Shown: positions 9,241 through 18,663 of the stretch, one piece after another
Layout of the letters: the number at the start of each line of letters is the position of its first letter
Position numbering within the stretch: the first letter of the stretch is position 1
Assembly: GCF_000820145.1 (NCBI RefSeq)
Contig: NZ_CDBW01000044.1
Span: forward strand, 1-64,000
Origin: Aeromonas sobria
Lineage (GTDB): Bacteria > Pseudomonadota > Gammaproteobacteria > Enterobacterales > Aeromonadaceae
Length of the DNA stretch: 64,000 nucleotides
Direction: 5' to 3'
Made by a program: the position numbers and the translations under genes
Notes under the pieces: model-generated
Database searches by the model: none
What the model was told of the DNA's origin: nothing
Seen by the model: only the letters and a program-made list of their open reading frames with translations

Positions 9241-12200
9241 TTAACTGATGCCAGTCGGCATAGCATTTATTTCTATTTCTATTTCCTTCATCAAGTCAAA
9301 TCTAAATACACCACTATTCCTATATTCATCCTCTATCATTTTGCATATTTTCACAATATTATCCCCACCAATCAGTTGGCATGATCCTTTCAATCGGTGA
9401 ATATAGTGCAGCACACCATCATAATCACCATTATTGATACAACTAGTTATAGCCTCCAGATCCTTTGTATTACACTCCATAAATTGATCATATAATGCCA
9501 CTTTCCAATCTGATGGATTTTCTCCGACATTGTTAACGTTTTTCAAAGAAATTGAATCAAAATATTTATTTATTTGTGCTGCCATCACAGTTAACTTGAA
9601 TGGCTTAAATAAGCAATCATCCATGCCAGCTTCAATACACCTGTCAAAGTCCTCCTGCATGGCACTTGCTGTCAAACCATATATTCCAATTGATTTATTA
9701 TTTAATATCATTTCCTGCTGTCTGATTGCACGTGCCAGGGCATATCCGTCCATATTTGGCATTTGGCAATCTGTGATGATCAGATCTACTTTCTCATTAT
9801 TGTAAATGGCTAATGCTTCGACACCATCACACGCGGTCACTACGTGGTACCCTATATACTCCAGTTGTTTTTTCATCAAGATACGATTTGCAACATGATC
9901 ATCAACGACTAATATATATCGTTCTGCATTTATCTCGTCATTAATCTCAGGGGAAACATGAGAGATTGCAACATGAGGTAACTCATCTTGGCACAAAATG
10001 AAGGGAAGTGTGATGACAACACATGTACCCACTCCTTCTTTACTATTCAGTTCAACTCGCCCTCCCATTATTTGACATATTTGTCTAACAATACTCAAAC
10101 CCAATCCACTACCACTATACCCTGAGTGATAGTTATTGTGTGCCTGACTAAATGGCTGAAATACATCCCCCAGCTTTTCCTTCGGAATTCCAATACCATT
10201 ATCAGTTATAGTTATGATAAATTCTTTATCTATTTGATCGAGATTAACGTCGATCACCCCATTTTTAGTAAATTTTAAAGCATTACCAACAACATTATAT
10301 ATCACTTGCCTGAGCCTGACGGGATCAGTAAGAATAAACCTAACATCACTCACCCCTGAAGAATATAGCAGCTTATTATTTTGAGTTGAAGCAACTGCCT
10401 GTAGTAATCCAACCGTAGAGCTCACTAGCTTATTCAAGCAAGTGCTTTTGCTATTTATGGTGAACTTCATTGCCTCAATACTCGATATATCAAGAATTCC
10501 ACCAATAAGATCCAACAAAGCATCTGCAGCTTCTGATGCGCGGTGCAATGAATCGGCATCAGTCTCACCATTCTTTGCTTTTTGTAATGATAACTCAATA
10601 AATCCAATAATGGCATTCATTGGAGTTCTGAGCTCATGGCTCATCACAGCTAAAAAGTTACTCTTGGCTAAATTTGCTTGTTCGGCTTTTTCTTTCTCTA
10701 CTTCCAATTGAACTTGTAGCATTTTTCTTTCTGTCACATCAATCGAACCACAAACAATGCCTTTGATATTGTTATTGACATCCTTGAATGGAATTACCCA
10801 TTGATATATTTCAATAGCCCCACCATCCAATTTTATAGATAAATCTCTGACGGACTGAATTCCGGATGAAAGCACATCATTATATATTTCATCAATACGG
10901 TCGGTATCATCTATTCTGCTAGAGAATGATTCAGATATACTTTTACCGAGTACATCCTCTTGTTTAACACTCAAAGCTGAAAGATAAAATTTATTACAAA
11001 AAATAAGCTTACCGTGTTCGTCTCGCACAGAGATTGGCATAGGAAGTCCATCTAACAGAGCTTTATTAAAATACAACTCATCGAGTAACTTCCCTTCCAG
11101 TTTTTTTGTATGTTGTAGCTCTTTATGCAAGTAATAACTTCGCATAAAGTAAACGATCAATGCAGAGACCAACAAAAAAAATATACCTGTTAGTTCAGAT
11201 GAATACTTCTCCCACAGAGTGAGATGGGGCAATGGATTATTTCGCCAATTATAAGATATCCGAGATAAATCACTTGGCGGTATTGCTTTAATTACCTTGT
11301 TTATGACTTTCAATAACTGCACATCTGATGAACGCAGTGCAAAAGAAAACTCTAACGGGTTTTCACTGACTCGCTCCAAAAATAGATATTGATCAACAAT
11401 GCTATTTGATGATAGAAAATATTTTGCTTGATATAACGAGGTCACCGCACCATTGACCTTACCTTCAGATAATAATTTAAGCGTATCCACACCATTAGAT
11501 ACAAATATTATTTCTGTATTTGGATAGCGCAGCTTGAAGGTACTGTAGTTGGAAATCCCCTCAGAAACAGCAATTTTCTTGCCAATAAATCGTCCACCAT
11601 TATCTATGGACATCCGATCCGATGTAAGAGCAATAATGTCATCGCGATTATAATTTATAGTAGAAGTTAGGGATGCCTCCATCACTTTATTTTGATACGC
11701 CGCCATTAAATCAGCATCTCCGGACATCACCGCATTTTTTACTTCATCATCTGAGTCATAAGCTTTTATCTCAAAATCAAGGCCACTCAAACCAGAAATA
11801 ATATCAAGTACATCACTGGCTATGCCAACTGGCTTTCCTTCATGCCCAATAAATGTGTAAGGTACATTATTTTTATTTATGCCGACAATTACCGATTTTT
11901 TCTCACTGATCCAGTTTAGATCTGATTGTGACAATATATCATTGGCTGACAAGACCTCTGTAATTGCACCTCGCCATCTAGATACTATTGGACCACGGCC
12001 ATAGTCCTGCAGATTTAAAATACTTTTATTGACTAGTGACAGTAGCTGAGGTGCTCGTTCTGAGATAAAAAAACCAAAGTCCCTTGACTCATGTCTGGCA
12101 TGACCAATAAAAACAAGGTCACCAAAACGTTCTCCACTCAGATAATGTGTGGAATATATATCACTCAGCAGTATATCTGCATGGCCAAAATAAACTGCAT

Positions 12201-12777
12201 CCATAGCAGCTAGTGGTGATGAGTATTCGATAAGAGCAGCATTCGGATATATAAGGTTGAAAATTTCATCATCAACAATTCCTTTTGGAGCAGCAATTCT
12301 TGTGCCATCTGGGATTAGTTTATATTTATCCACTCGTCCTTTCAGTGTAGAAAAAACCAGCTTGCTCTTTAAAAAAGGTTCACTGAAAGAACCAATCAAG
12401 TTGCTATCTTCAATTGAAAACCAACTACCGACACTTAACATGTCAATATCACCAGCTTGCATGGCATTTTTCGCACTGATATTGTCGTTGTATGCCTTAA
12501 TAACTATTTTTGTTTTCAGCTCAACGCCAATAAAATTTAATATATCAGCAGAGATCCCCTCAAAATCACCCGTTGCTGATACCACTTCAAATGGTTCATA
12601 TGAAGGTAAGATGACACCTACATTCAATACTCTATTCCTTGATAGCCACTCATCTTCGGATGGAGAAATAAATACAGGATCTTTTACCGTCAGTGTACGA
12701 CCAACCAACTCCAGTTGTTCTACAGCAACTCCAGGCATCGAGACACATAAAGAAAATAACATGCTGAACCATTTCAT
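9241..12777 (-). CDS. BvgS/EvgS-like hybrid sensor histidine kinase
   Basis: 1,178 residues. After a signal peptide come two periplasmic solute-binding (SBP_bac_3, Venus flytrap) domains at about 45-275 and 290-510, a membrane helix near 525-545, a PAS domain at about 570-690, a HisKA domain with the phospho-histidine in MSHELRTPMNA (about H713), an ATPase domain with NALKF, DNGIGIP and GSGLGLS, a receiver domain with DDH and aspartate in TDCQMPNMDG (about D1002), and a C-terminal HPt domain with HRLKGSCQLIG (about H1126). This is the complete BvgS/EvgS architecture for a four-step phosphorelay. It starts seven bases after the response-regulator stop and should phosphorylate that regulator. 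The frame is intact. Confidence 0.9.
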   Translation of the reverse strand: MKWFSMLFSLCVSMPGVAVEQLELVGRTLTVKDPVFISPSEDEWLSRNRVLNVGVILPSYEPFEVVSATGDFEGISADILNFIGVELKTKIVIKAYNDNISAKNAMQAGDIDMLSVGSWFSIEDSNLIGSFSEPFLKSKLVFSTLKGRVDKYKLIPDGTRIAAPKGIVDDEIFNLIYPNAALIEYSSPLAAMDAVYFGHADILLSDIYSTHYLSGERFGDLVFIGHARHESRDFGFFISERAPQLLSLVNKSILNLQDYGRGPIVSRWRGAITEVLSANDILSQSDLNWISEKKSVIVGINKNNVPYTFIGHEGKPVGIASDVLDIISGLSGLDFEIKAYDSDDEVKNAVMSGDADLMAAYQNKVMEASLTSTINYNRDDIIALTSDRMSIDNGGRFIGKKIAVSEGISNYSTFKLRYPNTEIIFVSNGVDTLKLLSEGKVNGAVTSLYQAKYFLSSNSIVDQYLFLERVSENPLEFSFALRSSDVQLLKVINKVIKAIPPSDLSRISYNWRNNPLPHLTLWEKYSSELTGIFFLLVSALIVYFMRSYYLHKELQHTKKLEGKLLDELYFNKALLDGLPMPISVRDEHGKLIFCNKFYLSALSVKQEDVLGKSISESFSSRIDDTDRIDEIYNDVLSSGIQSVRDLSIKLDGGAIEIYQWVIPFKDVNNNIKGIVCGSIDVTERKMLQVQLEVEKEKAEQANLAKSNFLAVMSHELRTPMNAIIGFIELSLQKAKNGETDADSLHRASEAADALLDLIGGILDISSIEAMKFTINSKSTCLNKLVSSTVGLLQAVASTQNNKLLYSSGVSDVRFILTDPVRLRQVIYNVVGNALKFTKNGVIDVNLDQIDKEFIITITDNGIGIPKEKLGDVFQPFSQAHNNYHSGYSGSGLGLSIVRQICQIMGGRVELNSKEGVGTCVVITLPFILCQDELPHVAISHVSPEINDEINAERYILVVDDHVANRILMKKQLEYIGYHVVTACDGVEALAIYNNEKVDLIITDCQMPNMDGYALARAIRQQEMILNNKSIGIYGLTASAMQEDFDRCIEAGMDDCLFKPFKLTVMAAQINKYFDSISLKNVNNVGENPSDWKVALYDQFMECNTKDLEAITSCINNGDYDGVLHYIHRLKGSCQLIGGDNIVKICKMIEDEYRNSGVFRFDLMKEIEIEINAMPTGIS

Positions 12778-12783
12778 TACTAT

Positions 12784-13420
12784 TTACCCTTCAACTTGCT
12801 TAGATATGTCAATAAGCTCAGCTATATTGGAAACACCCAACTTTTGAAATATCCTGGTTTTGTAAGTACTCACCGTTTTATTACTCAAAAACAGTTCTTT
12901 AGCTATTTCCAAGTTTGTTTTTCCTATCGCCAAGCTATTAAAAACCGTCAATTCACGGTCGCTCAGGCAAGATATCAAACCAGTCCCCATATTTGCTCGA
13001 CGCTTTAATGCCTCATCACCGAACACGGTAGGAAAATAAGTAAATCCTTTCATAATATTTGTCACTACTGATGGGAGATTTTCAATGTCTTCATTTTTCT
13101 CCATAAATCCATTAACACCAGCCGCATGACAACGCATAACATATACATCAGTTACCATCGCAGACAATATTAGGATTCGTACTGTAGGATTTGTTCTTTT
13201 AATCCGTTTAACTACCTCTAATCCATCAATGTGTGGTAAGTCTAAATCTAAAATGATTACATCAAAGTTTATTTTTCCACTTTCATTAATTGCCTCTATG
13301 CCGCTTGCTGCTTGCTGCTTGCTGCACACTACTATATCCAGCTGCATTCAAAACATATTTAACTGCCAACCTGACAGCTGGATGATCATCTACTATCAGT
13401 ATATTAAAATTATTTTTCAT
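12784..13420 (-). pseudogene. BvgA-like response regulator, out of frame at a 7-bp repeat
   Basis: The ATG at 13420 opens a normal receiver-domain start: FNILIVDDHPAVRLAVKYV, with the paired acidic residues. After about 33 codons the frame enters three copies of CAGCAAG and reaches a TAA ten codons beyond the tract. In the alternative frame the protein continues as SGIEAINESGK, the phospho-aspartate segment ILDLDLPHIDGLEV, and a C-terminal LuxR/NarL helix-turn-helix (LSDRELTVFNSLAIGKTN, SNKTVSTYKTRIFQKL). With two repeat copies both parts join in one frame to give about 209 residues, closely matching BvgA. It is therefore either a phase-OFF allele or a decayed gene. A shorter frame from 13347 lacks the acidic pocket and has no ribosome site. 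Confidence 0.85.
13304..13324. repeat. Three tandem 7-bp repeats (CTTGCTG) inside the regulator gene
   Basis: CTTGCTG is repeated three times without mismatch (CAGCAAG in the coding sense). Seven is not a multiple of three, so each gain or loss changes frame. Two or five copies would keep the receiver and DNA-binding parts in frame; the three seen here do not. Confidence 0.95.
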
Positions 13421-13522
13421 ATGCTTCACCAGAGAAACTTGCATGCCAGAATAGTACTACACTCAATACGAAGAAAAGTATAAGACCAAAGCCATCAATT
13501 TGTAGGAAAAATCCCAAACCAT

Positions 13523-13858
13523 CTAATCGTCATTGGCTTTGTGGTATGCCTTTGATACCAAAAAAAACGAGTGGTTGCCTACACCTTCTGTCCGCGCAAC
13601 GATGAGACATGCCGTAAATTGCTGAGCCTGCTTGCCCCTTAGCAGCGTGATTTTATCACCAGTGATGACCGAAGCAGCTTTGCCAGGGAAGTCCCACGCG
13701 AGATACATCTGACCGGGAAACTCTTCACGCAGCGTATCAAACGCAACAACCTGACACTCAGCACGCAGCTCAAGCGACTGGCCCGTAAAGCCATCTGTTT
13801 TTCTCACTCTGTTGAGCTCCACGAGAAAGTCATCAGCGCCTTCATCGAAAAGCACCAC
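13523..13858 (-). CDS. Hypothetical protein next to the integrase remnant
   Basis: A 111-residue frame beginning with GTG, five bases after the stop of the integrase fragment. It is hydrophilic, has no signal peptide or membrane segment, and I do not recognise a domain. Close spacing to a truncated integrase and lack of a good ribosome site leave open that it is a mobile-element cargo gene or a non-coding remnant. Confidence 0.35.
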   Translation of the reverse strand: MVLFDEGADDFLVELNRVRKTDGFTGQSLELRAECQVVAFDTLREEFPGQMYLAWDFPGKAASVITGDKITLLRGKQAQQFTACLIVARTEGVGNHSFFLVSKAYHKANDD

Positions 13859-13863
13859 TTCAA

Positions 13864-14100
13864 CTAATTGGAAGCATCACCGATTTCCGCAGCCTTGATC
13901 CTAGCATCCCGAAGTGTCATCGCAGGGTAACGGCCAATTGTCGTTCTGAGTTGTTTCCCATCACGCATATGACACACTTGGAAAGTGATCTGCCCTTTAG
14001 GTGGCACCCTTATGCCAAGCCCATCACCGTCAGTGACTTCGCTCTGACCCGAGTATGGTTTACCATTGATACTTCGTAGCCAGCTGTCTGTAACTGCCAT
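13864..14100 (-). pseudogene. Truncated P4-type integrase (N-terminal fragment)
   Basis: 78 residues resembling the N-terminal arm (DUF4102 type) of P4-family tyrosine integrases: DGDGLGIRVPPKGQITFQ and TTIGRYPAMTLRDARIKAAE are typical. Full integrases are about 400 residues and carry an R-H-R-Y catalytic domain, absent here. It marks the right edge of the AT-rich block, about 160 bases before sbcB. It supports integration of a mobile element that later lost the ability to excise. Confidence 0.7.
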
Positions 14101-14260
14101 GGCTCACCCAATAAAATTTTGTACTTTTAGTTGTACTAATTGACTCGTGAACATAGCCAGACAGAGGCGAACGATGAAAAAATTGCTGAGTGCTCAGATA
14201 TGACTGAACACACCACAAAGAACCATAAAATCAAAAGCCTAAGCGATAATTAAAGAACAA

Positions 14261-15688
14261 ATGAGCACATCAAAAAACCAAGCAGCACAGCCAACCTTCT
14301 TCTTCCACGACTACGAAACCTTCGGCATCAGCCCCGCCAAGGACAGGCCGTCGCAGTTTGCCGGTATTCGTACCGATGCGGATTTCAACATCATTGGCGA
14401 GCCGTTAGTTGTCTATTGCAAGCCGCCAGCGGACTATCTGCCGGATCCGGAGGCGTGCCTCATTACCGGCATCACGCCACAAAAGGCGATGAAGGACGGG
14501 CTGTGCGAGGCGGATTTCATTCGCCAGATCCACGAGCAGTTCGCCACTCCGAATACCTGCGTACTGGGCTACAACAGCATCCGCTTCGATGACGAAGTGA
14601 CCCGCTACACCCTCTATCGCAACTTCTATGACCCCTACGCCTACGCTTGGCAAAACGACAACTCCCGCTGGGATATCCTCGACATGCTGCGGGCCTGCTA
14701 TGCCCTGCGGCCAGAGGGGATCGAGTGGGCGTTTGATGATGAGGGCAAGCCGAGTTTCCGGCTGGAGAAGCTGACGGTCGCCAACGGCGTGTCGCACGCC
14801 AATGCCCACGATGCGCTCTCCGACGTGCTGGCTACCATCGAGATGGCCAAACTGGTGAAAAAGGCTCAGCCCAAGCTGTTTGGCTATCTCTTTGATCTGC
14901 GTAACAAGAACAAGGTGAAGGCGCTGATTGATGTGGTGACCATGAAGCCGCTGGTGCACGTTTCCGGCATGTTCTCCCCGTGGCAGGGGTGCGTGAGCTG
15001 GGTGTCGCCGCTTGCTTGGCACCCGACCAACCAGAATGCGGTGATCATGGTGGATCTGACCCGTGACCCCACCCCGCTTATCGAGTTGTCGAGTGAGGAG
15101 ATCCGCGAGCGCCTCTATACCAAGAAAGAGGAGCTGGGGGATCTGGCGGCTATTCCGGTCAAGCTGGTACACATCAATAAGTGCCCGGTGCTGGCGCCGG
15201 CCGCTACCCTGACCCCGGAGCGGGCCGACCAGCTTGGCATCGAGAGGGAGCAGTGCCGCAAGAGCCTGGATCTGCTACGCGCCCATCCCGAGGTGCGGGA
15301 AAAACTGGTGGAGGTGTTCAATCAGGAGTTTGCTGGCAGCAATGACAGCGACCCCGATACCCAGCTCTACGCCGGATTCTTTGGCCACGGTGACAAGTCC
15401 ACCATGGATCTGGTGCGTGCCACCCCCGCAGATCAGCTGGGGGAGCGGGAGTTTGCCTTCACCGACTCACGCCTGCCCGAGATGCTGTTCCGCTACCGCG
15501 CCCGCAACTGGCCGCACACCCTGAGCGAGGCGGAGCAGAAACGCTGGCGCCTGCACTGCAGCGACTATTTCAGCCGCCGTCTGCCGGACTATGTGCCCCG
15601 TCTCGAGGCGCTGGCCGAGCAGAACCAGAGTAACGAACGGAACTTTGCCATTCTCAAGAGTCTCTATCGCTATCTGGAAGATTTATGA
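14261..15688 (+). CDS. sbcB: Exodeoxyribonuclease I
   Basis: 475 residues, the same length as the E. coli enzyme. It degrades single-stranded DNA 3' to 5' and acts in mismatch repair and recombination. The DEDD exonuclease motif I is visible as FFHDYETFG near residue 15, followed by YNSIRFDDEVTRY and HDALSDVLATI for the later acidic motifs. The C-terminal half matches the SH3-like and helical extensions of SbcB. It starts the GC-rich core segment, immediately after the mobile-element remnant. Confidence 0.95.
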   Translation: MSTSKNQAAQPTFFFHDYETFGISPAKDRPSQFAGIRTDADFNIIGEPLVVYCKPPADYLPDPEACLITGITPQKAMKDGLCEADFIRQIHEQFATPNTCVLGYNSIRFDDEVTRYTLYRNFYDPYAYAWQNDNSRWDILDMLRACYALRPEGIEWAFDDEGKPSFRLEKLTVANGVSHANAHDALSDVLATIEMAKLVKKAQPKLFGYLFDLRNKNKVKALIDVVTMKPLVHVSGMFSPWQGCVSWVSPLAWHPTNQNAVIMVDLTRDPTPLIELSSEEIRERLYTKKEELGDLAAIPVKLVHINKCPVLAPAATLTPERADQLGIEREQCRKSLDLLRAHPEVREKLVEVFNQEFAGSNDSDPDTQLYAGFFGHGDKSTMDLVRATPADQLGEREFAFTDSRLPEMLFRYRARNWPHTLSEAEQKRWRLHCSDYFSRRLPDYVPRLEALAEQNQSNERNFAILKSLYRYLEDL

Positions 15689-15842
15689 GTTGTGAGTAGT
15701 TTCACAATAAATCCTTCCCGCCCATCCCCTTCTTCAGGTCATAATGACGAAGGGGATTTCCTCAAAAACCAATATCTTGCAACATCCTGAACGATGTCTC
15801 CCAAGCAAGAGACATCTTTGGCCGAACGGAAGCCATTTGCTG

Positions 15843-16343
15843 ATGCCTCGTCACCACGCACTGCTCGGATTACTGGCCCTGCTGCCACTGGCAGCCAACG
15901 CCGCATACCGGTTCGATGTGCCGGATTATCTTGCCCGTCTGCCAGAGCAGACCTACCAGATCGTCGAACACAACTTCAGCACCCTTTACCAGCAAACTGA
16001 CTTCACCCCCCAGATCACCAACAGCTACTTTAACGACTCCAACCTCTACAAGTTTGTCGGGGTGCCATTAGTGATCACTGCTCAAGCGGGTTTTCAACTG
16101 GAGGTATTTGGCCAGGTCTATAACCGCGCCTCTCAGGCTTATACCCACTTGAGCCAGGATATGTCGCTCTATCGGGTGATGCGGGTCGATCTGATGGGGA
16201 ACCCCAACGATCAGCTGGCCATCGGTTTTGGTCTCGGCGTGCCCATCACCCCGTTGCTGACCCTCAAGGCGATCGCCTCCGGCAGTGACATCCCAGGCTA
16301 TGGCTCCGCCAAATACGCCGTCGGCTTTGAGTGGCGTTACTGA
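15843..16343 (+). CDS. Exported protein of unknown function
   Basis: The frame is open from 15744, but the ATG at 15843 begins a good signal peptide (ALLGLLALLPLAANAAYRF), giving 166 residues. The mature protein has amphipathic beta-like stretches and ends in an aromatic residue (KYAVGFEWRY), compatible with a small outer-membrane or periplasmic protein. No family recognised. It stands alone between sbcB and a hairpin terminator. Confidence 0.6.
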   Translation: MPRHHALLGLLALLPLAANAAYRFDVPDYLARLPEQTYQIVEHNFSTLYQQTDFTPQITNSYFNDSNLYKFVGVPLVITAQAGFQLEVFGQVYNRASQAYTHLSQDMSLYRVMRVDLMGNPNDQLAIGFGLGVPITPLLTLKAIASGSDIPGYGSAKYAVGFEWRY

Positions 16344-16371
16344 CAACCGTGGCTGATAACCGCTGATTGAA

Positions 16372-16404
16372 ACAATTCAGGCTCCGTGATGGAGCCTGAA
16401 TTGT
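16372..16404. terminator. Bidirectional terminator hairpin
   Basis: A 14-base perfect stem (ACAATTCAGGCTCC) with a 5-base loop lies between convergent genes. The flanking T/A runs are short, so termination strength is uncertain. Confidence 0.65.
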
Positions 16405-16421
16405 TTGTGGTGACGCAGTGA

Positions 16422-18134
16422 TCAGGTGTAGTGGATCACCCGCCCATCGCCTCCTTGCAGGGTCACGGCTGTACCGACTGCATGCCCTTGCCAAAAATCG
16501 GTTCCCCCTTCCGGCAGCAGAAACTCTTGTGGTTGTCCCTCCCAGTTGAACAGGCAGAGCAAGGATCCCCCTTGCGGCAGGTTCACTTCGCCACAGGCAA
16601 AGTCCATCGACTCGAAACGGGCAGAGGGTGTCCGGGCCGCACAAAGCGCCAGCAGCTTGCGCAGTTGCGCCGCCTGCTCCTCGTCGAGATCTTGCAGTCG
16701 ATCACCCGCCAGCATCATGCCGCCGCTCGCCACCAGCGTGGCCAGATGGAAGCGGTAATCCGCTTTGCTGGCCTGCTGGGTCGGCAGATCTTGCAGACAG
16801 ATGCAGTCGGGATCGAGGGCCCAGAGCTTGTCGTTTTGCCAGGCGCGGCAGAAGGCCTCACGGGCGATCTGGCGATAGCGGTGGCCATTGCGCTCCACAT
16901 CGTCACTCACCCGCATCCCGTGCACCAGCCCGAGGCTTGGCCAGATGGGGGCGTTGCAACCGAGCAGAAAACCGCCCTCTCCTGCGCCGCGCAAGATGGC
17001 AGCCATGCCGCGCCGATAGGCCTCAACCCGGGTGGCTGCCGGATCGTGGAAACGGCCACCGTGGATGGCGCCCCAGAAGTTGGCATCGAGCTTGAAGTAA
17101 TGGATGCCCCACTGCTCGCGCAGGGTATGGAACACCTGCTCGAGGTGTGCCTGCACTTCGGGGTGGGTACCGTCCAGCACATACCAGGGGGTGCAGCGCC
17201 AGCCACCGTAAGTAACCCGCTCGGAGGGAAGCGGCAGGCCATCATCCCCCTTCACGAACCAGTCGGGGTGATCCTGAAACACCTGCGAGCCGGGCTCGGC
17301 GATAAAGGGGGCGACCCAGAGGGCTGGCTCGCAGCCAGCGCCCTTGATCTCGGCAGCCAGTGACGCCACGCCTTGCTCGAACTTGGCCGATGGAGTGAGC
17401 CAGTCACCCATTTTGGCCTGATAGCCGTCGTCGATCTGCACATAGCGCAACGCAGGGAAACGCTCGGCACGCACCTGCAGATTTTCGCGAATATCGGCAG
17501 CGCTCACCTCGGCGTAGTAGTGATACCAGGAGCACCAACCGCTCGGGCGATCACTCACCTGGCCGATCAGCGAGCCGTGCTCAGCCTCGATCAGCTGTGC
17601 CAGCTCGGCCAGCAGATCCTCGCGCTCCGCCCCCTCGAGACAGATCAGCGCCTCGCTCTGCCAGTGCTCACCGGCCGCGAGTGCCCGCCCTTCGCAGTTC
17701 ATCAGGATCTGCAGCCGTCCATCGGGGTAGAGGCGAAACTCCCCGCCAAAACGGTGGCAGCTGGCAAAGGCGAGCAGCAGCCACCCCTTGCCATGCTCCA
17801 CCAGCAGCAGGTTGTGAACCGTGTGGTAACCGTTGTCATCAGTAATGCGATAAACGCTGGCATCGGGACAACGGCCGACCGGCTGCGGTGATTGCCAGCT
17901 CCCCATGGTCTGGGCCAGCATCTGGAAGCCTTCGCCATATATTGCACTCTCGACCGGCAGGCCAAGCTTGCCGTCAAACAGTACCCAGCGATCAACCGAG
18001 GTGGCATCAGCGCTGGTGTTATCGAGCCGCACCCGGCACAGAGGCCCTTCCCACTGACGGGTTTGCAGCAGATGGGATGGCAACGCATTATCGTTCGCCA
18101 GCTGGCGAACTCGGGACAAGAGGGATGTCATCAC
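16422..18134 (-). CDS. GH36-family glycoside hydrolase (alpha-galactosidase-like)
   Basis: 570 residues without signal peptide, so cytoplasmic. The (beta/alpha)8 domain of family GH36 is recognisable: GWCSWYHYY, LRYVQIDDGYQ, HYFKLDANFWGA with the nucleophile Asp, and MRVSDDVERNG with the acid/base Asp. The family includes alpha-galactosidases and raffinose/stachyose enzymes; the N-terminal sandwich domain is shorter than in bacterial 700-residue enzymes such as RafA. No sugar transporter or regulator is adjacent, so the natural substrate is uncertain. The start ATG is followed by a second ATG. Confidence 0.75.
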   Translation of the reverse strand: MMTSLLSRVRQLANDNALPSHLLQTRQWEGPLCRVRLDNTSADATSVDRWVLFDGKLGLPVESAIYGEGFQMLAQTMGSWQSPQPVGRCPDASVYRITDDNGYHTVHNLLLVEHGKGWLLLAFASCHRFGGEFRLYPDGRLQILMNCEGRALAAGEHWQSEALICLEGAEREDLLAELAQLIEAEHGSLIGQVSDRPSGWCSWYHYYAEVSAADIRENLQVRAERFPALRYVQIDDGYQAKMGDWLTPSAKFEQGVASLAAEIKGAGCEPALWVAPFIAEPGSQVFQDHPDWFVKGDDGLPLPSERVTYGGWRCTPWYVLDGTHPEVQAHLEQVFHTLREQWGIHYFKLDANFWGAIHGGRFHDPAATRVEAYRRGMAAILRGAGEGGFLLGCNAPIWPSLGLVHGMRVSDDVERNGHRYRQIAREAFCRAWQNDKLWALDPDCICLQDLPTQQASKADYRFHLATLVASGGMMLAGDRLQDLDEEQAAQLRKLLALCAARTPSARFESMDFACGEVNLPQGGSLLCLFNWEGQPQEFLLPEGGTDFWQGHAVGTAVTLQGGDGRVIHYT

Positions 18135-18306
18135 TACTCCTTGTAGTTCGAAAAGGGTGCTATCAGACGATGTTCAAAAGATTGTTCAACAGATCATCGT
18201 CATACAAATCAGCTTCAAACGAACTGATTTCAGTTGTTATTGTTTTAATGCCGCGACCCGGCCTCTCTGGTAAACTGCATTTTTCTTCACAGTCGATGGG
18301 GCTCAC

Positions 18307-18663
18307 GTGATCGCGCAACGTGCCTTGCTGTTCCTTCGTGACTTTATGGTCATCGTCGCCTGCCTGCTGGCAGGTAAAACCGTGGCAGCCATCCTGCCGT
18401 TTGCCTTCCCCGGCAGCATCATCGGCATGCTGCTGCTGTTTGTGCTGCTCTCCCTGCAACTGATAAAGCTGCACTGGGTCGAGCAGGGAGCAGGCTTGCT
18501 GCTGCGCCACATGGGCGTGCTGTTCGTGCCGGTAGCGGTCGGGCTGGTGGCCTGGCTTGAGCCCCTGCGCCAATCTTTCGGCCTGATCATGCTCTGCATC
18601 GTGCTCGGGATCGTGCTGATCCTCGCTACCGTCGGTCGGCTCTACCAGAGGATGAACAAATGA
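18307..18663 (+). CDS. yohJ: LrgA/CidA-family membrane protein (YohJ)
   Basis: 118 residues, GTG start, four hydrophobic helices, with the LrgA-family stretch LPFAFPGSIIGMLLLFVLL. LrgA/CidA proteins are small holin-like membrane proteins linked to murein hydrolase control and metabolite transport. It overlaps the next gene by ATGA. The order yohJ-yohK-cdd is the same as in E. coli, which supports the assignment. Confidence 0.85.
   Translation: MIAQRALLFLRDFMVIVACLLAGKTVAAILPFAFPGSIIGMLLLFVLLSLQLIKLHWVEQGAGLLLRHMGVLFVPVAVGLVAWLEPLRQSFGLIMLCIVLGIVLILATVGRLYQRMNK

Noticed and set aside
13198..13347. Start of the response regulator at the ATG at 13347
   Set aside because: It would lack the receiver's acidic pair and first strand, has no ribosome site, and the lost part is present upstream in another frame.
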